A stretch of 16,038 nt of DNA from Auxenochlorella pyrenoidosa. Taxonomy: Eukaryota > Chlorophyta > Trebouxiophyceae > Chlorellales > Chlorellaceae. Location of the stretch: positions 1,518,485 through 1,534,522 of the forward strand of contig KQ482057.1 of NCBI GenBank assembly GCA_001430745.1, read 5' to 3'. Below the pieces are notes generated by a model that worked only from the letters and a program-made list of their open reading frames with translations, was not told the DNA's origin and made no database searches. Both the position numbers and the translations under genes were made by a program. Of the stretch, positions 9,601 through 16,038 are shown in pieces (the stretch's first letter is position 1; every line of letters starts with the position of its first letter).

Positions 9601-10377
9601 CCCAAACAAAATTTTGGCAGACAAGGTGACGGGCGCTTGCCGAACCAAAGCTGGCGGAAGAGGCGCTTGCAACGCCTCCTCATGGCCCACCCTGCTCACG
9701 GCGTGCCTCCTCCCTGCCTCCAGGAGACGGAGGCGCGGCTGCGCCAGCAGCTCATCGGCGCTGCCAAGCGCAAGCCGGGCCGGCCGCCCAAGTTTGTGTC
9801 GCCCTCGGCCAAGCGGCGGCGGGCGCGGGAGGACGAGAGCGATGATGATGATGATGAGGACCCCGTGGAGGATGCAGGCAGGGCTGTCCTGGTGCATGGC
9901 TCGCTGCCTCTGCTGTTCTGCATGCCTGGCTGCGCTTGCCCTGGCAGCATCTCTTTAAACTATTGCCTTAACGGCCGCTGCGGCCTGGACAGCTGCTGCA
10001 CACTTTGTTTTCGTCACAGGCACCATGTGCTGCTTCCTCGTGCAGATGCGGGAGCGACCGAGGATGAGGATGAGGCAGGCGAGAGCGAGCAGGAGGAGGG
10101 CCGCTCTGAGGAGGACGTCGAGGACGAGGGCGCCGGGACAGAAGAGGGTGCCAAGCAGAGCAATACACGCAAAGGCAGCACTCAGCAGCGCAAGGGGCAG
10201 CACAAGGGCGGGCGCGGCGGCGGGCGCGGCGGACGCGGCGGCGGGCGCGGCAGCCATGGCAATGGTCGGGGCAGGGGCGGCAAGCATGAGGAGCACGAGC
10301 ATGACGAGGAGGAAGCGCCTCAGCAGGGAGACAGGCAGCTAGCTGGGCCGCGGCGCAGCGGGCGCAAGCACCACTGA
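6659..10377 (+). CDS. TRF-like telomere-repeat-binding protein (Myb telobox, AT-hook, RGG box)
   Basis: Proposed exons: 6659-6955, 7126-7244, 7426-7480, 7680-7763, 7938-8221, 8433-8637, 8824-8982, 9194-9316, 9493-9567, 9724-9877, 10046-10377; 628 residues, stop TGA. The ATG at 6659 lies in gccgccATGGCG, a strong context. Seen: a helix-rich, Leu-rich N-terminal region (about 8-195) and a Pro/Ala-rich linker. Q6 (269-274) and A12 (316-327) runs follow. A single C-terminal Myb domain (404-455) ends in VDLKDKWRNL, the telobox signature of TRF/TRB/TRFL proteins. After it come an AT-hook KRKPGRPPK (482-490), the basic stretch KRRRAR, acidic runs, and an RGG-rich box (573-597). Established: telobox Myb domains bind double-stranded TTAGGG/TTTAGGG-type repeats. 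Inferred: a nuclear shelterin-like factor; the N-terminal region might act like a TRFH dimerisation domain. Two introns (from 8638 and 9878) appear to use GC donors; the second may be retained. Confidence 0.87.
8638..8823 (+). other. GC-AG intron in the telobox gene
   Basis: The exon ends DSPAVK at AAG|GCAAGC, and the next exon starts after GCGCAG with GAMPELQHEQY. Both are phase 0. Reading through reaches TGA at about 8728. The nearby GT at 8706 (A|GTGCGT) would leave the wrong phase. Confidence 0.75.
9878..10045 (+). other. Probable 168-nt stop-free GC-AG intron (or retained coding segment)
   Basis: The frame is open from 9724 to 10377. The segment 9878-10045 is exactly 56 codons and encodes a Cys-rich, hydrophobic stretch unlike the acidic, lysine/arginine-rich sequence on both sides. 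A GC donor (GATGCAG|GCAGGG) and an acceptor (CTCGTGCAG) in matching phase 1 remove it and join EDPVEDA to DAGATEDEDE. No GT donor in matching phase was found. Confidence 0.5.
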
Positions 10378-11242
10378 TGGCCTGGGCAGCAACTGCGGCC
10401 CAGAGGCTTCCAGTCTGGCTTTTGAGACATTTCACCTACCCGCATACTTGCGCTTGCATGCACACCACTTAGCTCTTTGCACTTCATTGAGTTGCTGCAG
10501 GATATGGGTTCAGGGGATTCTTCTGAAGTTGGCTAATGTGCAACCGGGGGGTTTCAGGAACCCAGAAAAGCAGGGCAACACAGGAGTTTGCTACAGCCCC
10601 ATGAAACGCAGCCAAAGGCGGCGAGTTCACACCTATGAGTGAGCGCAGCCCCAAAGAACCCAGCGCCAGGGCTCAGCACCACCACCCTTGCATTCACGCC
10701 CTTTATTGTGTGCATTGCCCTGCTCCTGATTCAGACATTTGGTGCTCTGTGGCACTTTTGCTCGTCATTTAACAGACTGCAGATGTCGGGGCCACTGCAG
10801 TTGAATACATTTGCAGCAGGCGGGGATCGGCAGGGAGGACTTGTTGATGGGCAGAAAACAGACAAAGGGTGAAAAAACATCGCCGCAGATCAGATGGTGA
10901 GATTAGGCAAGGGAGGGGAGGGAAGCAAAAAAAGGCGGGCAGGGCAGAGTGATCTTCTCTCAAGTACTTGGCAGGATGGGAAGAGGCCGTGCAAGGGCAA
11001 GGCTGTCAGCCAATCTGCCATGAAAACTGCGCTGAGCCACCTGGCGGGCCGTGGGCCGAGCCCGATAGGCAGAGGCTGCCACATCGGCCCCCAGGTAGTA
11101 CATCAGCCAAAAGAATTGGGGGTCGTCGTGTTGTTGCAGTGCAAGAAGGGACAGGAGGTCCGTTTTACGGCTGGGCCAGGGCAGGAGCCCCGTGCCCAGC
11201 ATGCCAGATTGTTGGCGGCACGCTGGCAGCGGCTGCAGCGGC
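10378..11242. other. Convergent 3' intergenic region
   Basis: This lies between the stop of the telobox gene (plus) and the stop of the DUF2358-like gene (minus). It holds both 3' UTRs by position. The small open frames here have no recognisable similarity, and I see no coding exon. No TGTAA (plus) or TTACA (minus) signal was seen. Confidence 0.6.
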
Positions 11243-12951
11243 TCAGAAGGAGCCAAAGCCACCGCCCGAGGAGCCGCCGCCGAAGAGCTGCGCCCAGGCC
11301 TGAACCAGGGCATAGAAGAGCAGCAGCACGCCCACAAACAGGATGGCGTCCTGCTTGAAGGTGTCCTTCTGCACAGGGGACCAGGGCGGCAGGGTGGGGT
11401 GGGGGGTGGGGGCCAAGGGGGGGGCCGGCGTGCAGGCAATGGTGGCATGCGCGCCTGGCGCCAGGCGGTTGGCATGTGTGCACAACCCGTGCTGCGCAGC
11501 AAATGGGGACTGCCGGGCAGCACGGGCGGGGAGTGCTGGATGCGGCGGCGCGGCGCTCACCTGCTGGAAGAACTTCATTGGGTCGTTGGGGTTGGGCTGC
11601 TGATAGCTGTCCTCGTCCACGCTGGCCAGTGAGTCGAGCACCTGGCCGGCAGCCGTCGAGGCATCGGTGCTGGCCTGCAGGGGGGCCGGAGCAGCAGGGG
11701 CAGCGGCGGGGGTTGGCACAGGGCCAAGCCAGCGAGCGCGGCGGGGTGCGCCAGCGGGTGGGGTTTCAGAAGGGAAGTGCAGCTGGGCCAAGCAGGAGCA
11801 GGCCTGCCATGGTGGCGGCCAGCGCGGAGCGCGCACCTGCTTGGCCGCCCACGCCAGGCGTGCCGCGTTCCAGGCCGCCGCTGCGGGCGGCGAGCAGGCG
11901 CGCAGGTCCCACTTCTCGCTGTGCCGCTCGATGCGCCCCGTCAGCAGGTTCATGGCAATCTCCGTCGTGCCTGCAGCGCAGGTTGTGGGTGTGTGTGGGT
12001 ACGTGCATGGTGGGTGGTGGTGCTGTATGGGGCTGCTGCAAGCCGGGCCGCAGCAACGCTGCTGCGTGCACCCAGCACCAAAGCCCGACGGTGCTGCCGG
12101 CAGTGCGAGGTCCCCCCGCCCGCCCCCCGCGCGCACCGGCCACGTCGATGGGCAGCGGGCCCAGCTTGCCGGTCAGCCGCCAGCGGATCTCGGCCGCCGA
12201 GTTGTCCAGCATGCGCATGCCGGTGATGGCCACGGCCGGGTCGGTCACGGAAGTGGCCACAAAGTCGAGCCGCTGGTAGCCCTCGGGCCCCTTGAACTTG
12301 CGGTACGGGTCCTGCATGCGCACGCGGGCCGGGACGCGTCAGGGAGCAGATGACAGTTGGTACAAGCAGGTGGAATTGGAGGCCAAGGCGGCGCCGAAAG
12401 GCGTGTGCAAGGCAGGTGCACGCTCCGCCCTGCGCTCGAGCGCGCCTCCCCCTCTGCCAGGGCTGCCACCGCGCAAGGCGGCGTGAAGCGGCCGCGGCCG
12501 GCGCACCGAGTACTCCACGTTGCTGGCGTAGATGGGGGTCCAGCGGCCGTTGGCGCGCTGCAGGTCCTTTGCCAGCGTGCGCACTGAGGCCTCCACCGCG
12601 GGCGACGAGGTGCACTCGAAATCGTCGCAGTAGTCGGTGCTCAGCCCTGGAGAGGGCGGTGCCGAGCAGCAGAATGTATGCGATGGGCAGCGAGCAGGTA
12701 GCAAGCAGGGAATGAGCCCATGGATGAAGCCTGGAGCACATGCGGCAGCGGCACATGCGGCACTGGCGGCAGCGGCGGCGGCGGCGGCGGCGCCCCTCCC
12801 CCAACTCACCCTCGATCCTCTGCTCAGCGATCGGCTTGGACTGCTGCTCAGCAGCCCTGACCACCACGCAGGGCCGCCGGGAGGGCCTGAAAGGCGCCGC
12901 CACGCGCCCAGCCGCTACCCAGCTGCCGCAGGACGCACTGATCGCCTGCAT
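11243..12951 (-). CDS. Plastid-targeted DUF2358-like protein with C-terminal membrane anchor
   Basis: Proposed exons in transcription order: 12951-12810, 12646-12507, 12311-12137, 11970-11837, 11674-11561, 11368-11243; 276 residues, stop TGA, all phases consistent. The first 33 residues look like a chloroplast transit peptide: Ser/Ala/Arg-rich, almost no acidic residues, ending VVVRA|A. Residues 49-180 carry LAKDL, IYASNVEYSDPYRKFKG and GYQRLDF. They continue with EIRWRLTGKLGPLPIDVAG and GRIERHSEKWDL. This order (short helix, aromatic-Asp-Pro segment, F-x-G, RW strand, H-x-E-x-WDL ending) matches the DUF2358 / NTF2-like family of plastid proteins as I know it. No biochemical function is established for that family. 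Residues 243-264 (AILFVGVLLLFYALVQAWAQ and on) form one membrane segment, followed by a Gly/Ser-rich tail. Inferred: anchored in the thylakoid or envelope. The start is the nearest Met giving a transit peptide; the frame stays open upstream to 13311. The neighbouring gene is divergent. Confidence 0.87.
11372..11428 (-). repeat. C-rich (CCCCA-type) tract at the acceptor of the last DUF2358-like intron
   Basis: Seen on the plus strand as GGGTGGGGTGGGGGG and neighbouring G runs. On the transcribed sense (minus) it is C-rich and ends at the TGCAG acceptor before the final exon. Four or more G runs on the plus strand could form a quadruplex. Confidence 0.65.
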
Positions 12952-13513
12952 GCTCGGCGCAATAGGACAAGCGCGATGACTGGTGGGCCAGGCGATGTTC
13001 GCTGACAAGTGCACAAAGGGTGTCGAAAGCCGGTGCCAGTGGCCAACTGTGACTCTGCTGCCGTCAGATCGCGTCTGCAAGCAGCTAGGTTCAATGTGCG
13101 GCGAGTGCTGCAAAGTCAGAGCCCTGCTGCCACGAAAGCCTTGCCAGCGTGCCTCGCGCAGCTGCTCTCCAAACGCCTTTACACAGATTCCTCTAATCGT
13201 CTCAATACAATCGACAGCCTTTTGCCACTTTGTGCGGCACCCAGGCCGTCCCCTGTCCTTGGAAGCGAGCTCTTTGTGTGCTCCGCACTCTGCTGCCCTC
13301 ATACAGGACACTTCACAGTTGTGAGCAGTGCCAATTGATGCTCTGCCATGCCCACTACCGCTTCAGCCTCTGCGTCTGCCCATGCCGCCACCGCCAGTCC
13401 TGCCGTGGCCATGCCTCCCTGGCCGCTGTCTCCATGTGCTGAGCCTTGAGTCCTCCCTTGCCTGTGGCCTCCCTTCATCTCTGTCGCCTCCGTACAGGCC
13501 AGGTCTCTGCAGG
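12952..13513. promoter_or_regulatory. Divergent intergenic region (candidate bidirectional promoter)
   Basis: Only 562 bp separate the two divergent start codons, so both core promoters must lie here or in UTR introns. A CTCTGCAG acceptor-like site ends at 13512, one base before the plus-strand ATG, so a 5' UTR intron is possible. I see no clear TATA box at a normal distance. Confidence 0.5.
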
Positions 13514-14707
13514 ATGGGGGACTTGTTTGAGTCAGCCCTGAACCTCGAGGAGCAGTTTCAGCAGGAGGGCTACGAGGAGGGGCTCAGGTGCGCATGCTAT
13601 GCTGCCGGGTGGTTTGTGGCAGTGTGGGGCTGGCGGAGAGCATGTCCAGCACGGCACGGCTCCTGAACAGCAGGCGGGTCTGGCGGATCTCCAGTGTGCA
13701 GGCACTGCTGCGCACGCCATTCCATCACGCCACAATTCTCCGAGCCGTGCAGGGACGGGTGGCGCAGCGGGCGCGCGGAGGGGCGCGCCCTTGGCCTGCA
13801 GAAGGGGTTTGAGGTCGGGCACGAGGTGGGCTTCTACGCCGGCTGCTGCCAGCTGTGGCGCCAGCTGCAGGCGCGGGAGCCGACTCTCTTCAGGTGCGAG
13901 AGCAGCGGCGCGCAGCCAGGCCGGCCCATCCTGCGTGCCTGCGCTCAGCGCACGGGCGCTCCTGGCAGTTGCAGAGTGAGGACGGCACAAGGATGCCCCA
14001 ACGGGCCCCAACCTTGCACTGCCAGCCCCGTGCCGCGCAGCCCCAGCATGCTCAGCATGCGCACTCGTCCCGCTGTCTCGCTGCCGCAGCATGGGCTGCC
14101 GTGCCCTCGCAACCCCCGTCTGCCAGCACTGGTCCCCACCCTGCAGCCAGCGGGTGGACAGGGGCATTGCGGCGATGGAGGAGGCGGTGCGCAGCTTCCC
14201 CTTGGAGGACCCAAAGGCGAGCCAGGGGGGGTGCTGGGGGTAGGCGTGGGTGCGGGGTGCTGCAGCGAGCGACCGCAGCATGGAGGTGCAGCAATGGGTT
14301 TGTGGATGAGCGATGAGTGCCAGGCTTGCCGCCCAGGCCTGTCTCGAGCTTGCTGGCGGCCCTCTCGACAGCGCTCACCCGCTGTGCAGGACGCGCCCCG
14401 AGCCGCCTGCCGCTGGCAGCCCGAGGGAGGCGCACCGGGGGGGGCCCGTTGCGTGCCACAGGGCAGGGGCGCCACAACCCGCATCCATGGGCCGCCGCGG
14501 ACCCCCCACCCCCACCCCCACCCCCAGCCCCACCCCCGCCTCCCTCCCCTGCAGGACGAGCGGCTGCAGGACCTGATGGACTCTCTACGGGGCAAGTTCA
14601 AGGCTGTGGCGGCGGGGCTGGGCCTCACGGATGCGGCGCTGTTCCCGCAGCAGCAGGGCGGCGGGGCCGGCGAGGGCGGCAGCAGTGCCAGTGCCCTCCA
14701 GTTTTGA
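13514..14707 (+). CDS. LTO1: LTO1 (ORAOV1) homologue, deca-GX3 adaptor protein
   Basis: Proposed exons: 13514-13587, 13753-13893, 14147-14216, 14555-14707; 145 residues, stop TGA. Glycines sit at every fourth position from 19 to 55 (19, 23, 27, 31, 35, 39, 43, 47, 51, 55), a perfect deca-GX3 repeat. This is the hallmark of the Yae1/Lto1 family, here with the Lto1-type ending GFYAGCCQLW. The length is close to human LTO1 (137 residues). Established in yeast and human: Lto1 pairs with Yae1 and delivers the ABC protein Rli1/ABCE1 to the cytosolic Fe-S assembly targeting complex, linking Fe-S biogenesis to ribosome recycling. The C-terminus ends LQF, near the [LIM]-[DES]-[WF] tail that client adaptors use for docking. 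The third intron (14217-14554) has a GC donor. The frame is open upstream of the ATG, but the repeat starts 18 residues in, as expected for a complete N-terminus. Confidence 0.92.
14217..14554 (+). other. GC-AG intron in the LTO1 gene
   Basis: The exon ends FPLEDPK at AAG|GCGAGC, and the next exon starts after CCCTGCAG with DERLQDLMD. Both are phase 0. Reading through reaches TAG after nine codons, and the GT dinucleotides before that stop are in the wrong phase. Confidence 0.8.
14502..14554 (+). repeat. CCCCCA-rich pyrimidine tract abutting the last LTO1 acceptor
   Basis: Several CCCCCA units run up to CTCCCCTGCAG. The tract acts by position as an extended polypyrimidine tract; its complement is G-run rich. 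Confidence 0.7.
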
Positions 14708-15369
14708 GCCCTCGACCAGGTCCCGTGGCCCTGGGGTGCTCAGAACCAAGTCTCCCTGACCCTCTCACTGTTGACACGCATGACTCGACCACCCCCCGCA
14801 CTCCTGCACAACACTGCTGGCAGATAGCTGCCACCCGTTGCCTGTCGTGCACTATCCTTGCATCTGGACTGATTCTTATGAATGCTTCTCTGCAACCCAA
14901 CCCACGAGCAGCCTTGATCCTTCTATCTCATACAACACAGCCCCATCCTTTGATTCTCTCCTCTCGCGGTACTTCCTGGCGCTCTTGCAGCTGATCTGCT
15001 GCCAAACGTCACAAAATATGTCAGGGTGGGGTGGGGCAATGGTACAAGGAAAATAACGTGCGGCGGGGGAGCCGGGGGCGAGCTGGCGGGTCACCCCTGA
15101 GACGGGTGGGGAGCGGAGGGAACGGCCGTTGGCTGCATCGATGGGGTGGCTCCAGAGGAGAGCAGCAAGGGGCAACCGGATGGGCCAGGCTAGAAGGCAT
15201 CGAGGGAGGCGCCAAGGCAGCGAGCAGCGGCGCGCGGTGGCGGCGGGAGATCGTGCGCGGCCCAGCTGCATTCCACAGGCGCCATGCCAGAGAGGTGCCA
15301 GAGTGATGGCGGCGCTGGCAGGCGGGGCGTCGCCCGCATGATGCTTCCGCCCCCGGTAGGCGAGTGCCG
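14708..15369. other. Convergent 3' intergenic region
   Basis: The region lies between the LTO1 stop and the stop of the right-edge gene. By position it contains both 3' UTRs. I see no coding exon, RNA gene or known polyadenylation signal. A small G-rich patch occurs near 15022-15036. Confidence 0.55.
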
Positions 15370-16038
15370 TCAGGGCTGCGCCACCTGCTCCCGCAGCACG
15401 CCATCTCCCTCCGCAAATGCCTCCTCCACCTGCAGGCAGCGCAGGGGGGGCGCACAGGGGCAGCAGCAGGGCTGCTGAGGCAGGCACAAGAGAGAGGCAG
15501 GACAGCGCAGTGGCCTGCAGAAGTCGAGCGTTCCCGGCTGTCGAGCGTGGGGCAGGGAGGAGCGGCTGGGCAAACAGCCTACGGCTCGGTCAACGCTCGG
15601 TGCAGACTAATCGGGGGCTGCTGGGAGGCAGCGCGGGACAGCTGGGGCGCAGCGTTCGCAGCAGCAAAGCATGCACCGATTCGCCACGTCGCACGCGCCA
15701 GCGCCGCCCCCGCTGCATGGACACCAGCCGTCTCTCATGCACCAGGCACGCGCCCGGGCCGCTGCGCGCGCCCCCTTGCTCACCACCTCGCTCTCCCCCT
15801 CATACAGGTCGTTGATGTCCTTGCCAGACAGGGCCTGCCGCGTGTGCGCCTCGATCTTGCTGCGCCAGCCAGGCGCGGGGGCGGGGTGGGGGGTGGGGGT
15901 GAGGGGTGGGGCCAACAAGGAAGGCTAGCGAGCGCGGCGGGCTTGCCTGGCCACCCACCGCCCCCTTCCACACCTACACGGATGACATGGATACACACAT
16001 GTGCACACGCGCACCTGTGCAGCTCCGCATCCTCCTTG
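15370..16038 (-). CDS. Unrecognised protein, C-terminal 53 residues (5' partial)
   Basis: Proposed exons in transcription order: >16038-16015, 15859-15784, 15429-15370 (stop TGA). Phases agree (2, then 0). The visible end is charged and helix-prone: KEDAELHSKIEAHTRQALSG, then KDINDLYEGESEV, then VEEAFAEGDGVLREQVAQP. Donors are GTGCGC and GTGAGC; acceptors are GCGCAG and CTGCAG, like the other genes. I do not recognise the family from this fragment. The 354-bp intron 15430-15783 is the longest proposed in the window, so a small exon inside it cannot be excluded. The last exon could also end at GAGCAG|GTGGCG and continue further left, but no partner exon was found. Confidence 0.62.
15874..15916 (-). 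repeat. C-rich (CCCCA-type) tract at an acceptor of the partial right-edge gene
   Basis: The plus strand reads GGGGGCGGGGTGGGGGGTGG and more G runs. On the minus strand this is a C-rich tract a few bases upstream of the GCGCAG acceptor at 15860. Confidence 0.6.

Noticed and set aside
8935..9897. 320-residue open frame on the minus strand
   Set aside because: It overlaps the Myb and AT-hook exons, which have clear family similarity on the plus strand; the minus frame has none.
12740..12795. GCGGC-rich repeat as coding Ala/Arg tract
   Set aside because: It lies inside the intron 12647-12809 of the DUF2358-like gene, and both flanking exons join in phase without it.
14502..14554. CCCCCA repeats as telomeric sequence
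   Set aside because: The unit is not CCCTAAA (the complement of the algal/plant TTTAGGG repeat) and the tract sits directly at a splice acceptor.
1..16038. Mobile elements, CRISPR arrays, tRNA/rRNA genes, viral genes
   Set aside because: No terminal repeats with transposase, spaced repeats, cloverleaf boxes or viral domains were seen on either strand.

Overview
This window looks like nuclear DNA of a green alga, probably a trebouxiophyte (Chlorella-like) or a relative. It is very GC-rich with G/C-ending codons. Its genes are split into many short exons by introns of roughly 100-350 bp, nearly all with GTGAG/GTGCG/GTGGG donors and TGCAG-type acceptors. The products (a proline-rich wall or matrix protein, a telobox Myb protein, a plastid DUF2358-like protein, an LTO1 homologue) fit a photosynthetic eukaryote. 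There are no operons, bacterial ribosome-binding sites, CRISPR arrays, transposons or RNA genes that I can support. The lineage below 'green alga' is inference.

Layout: (1) <1-5321, plus strand: 3' part of an 18-exon gene for a secreted modular protein. It has three copies of an eight-cysteine module joined by Ser/Pro-rich linkers, then a GDPHF-type (von Willebrand D / plant root-cap-like) C-terminal domain. (2) 5322-6658: spacer holding the 3' UTR of gene 1 and the promoter/5' UTR of gene 2. (3) 6659-10377, plus: 11-exon gene for a 628-residue TRF-like telomere-repeat-binding protein (Myb telobox, AT-hook, acidic stretches, RGG box). (4) 10378-11242: convergent 3' ends. (5) 11243-12951, minus: six-exon gene for a 276-residue plastid-targeted, membrane-anchored DUF2358-like protein. 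(6) 12952-13513: divergent promoter region. (7) 13514-14707, plus: four-exon gene for a 145-residue LTO1 homologue with a perfect deca-GX3 repeat. (8) 14708-15369: convergent 3' ends. (9) 15370->16038, minus: last three exons of an unrecognised gene cut by the window edge.

The genes do not form a pathway. They are ordinary neighbours: one extracellular, one telomeric/nuclear, one plastid, one cytosolic Fe-S/ribosome-biogenesis adaptor, one unknown. The points that deserve attention are: the exon structure of gene 1, a frame-neutral four-exon unit copied three times with an invariant 115-nt exon; four apparent GC-AG introns among about 37; a stop-free, frame-neutral candidate intron in the telomere-protein gene; and the domain combinations of genes 1 and 3. 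I found no gene cluster that looks like a new defence or biosynthetic system. All gene models were built by hand from splice-site consensus, phase continuity and internal protein similarity; no transcript or database search was available.
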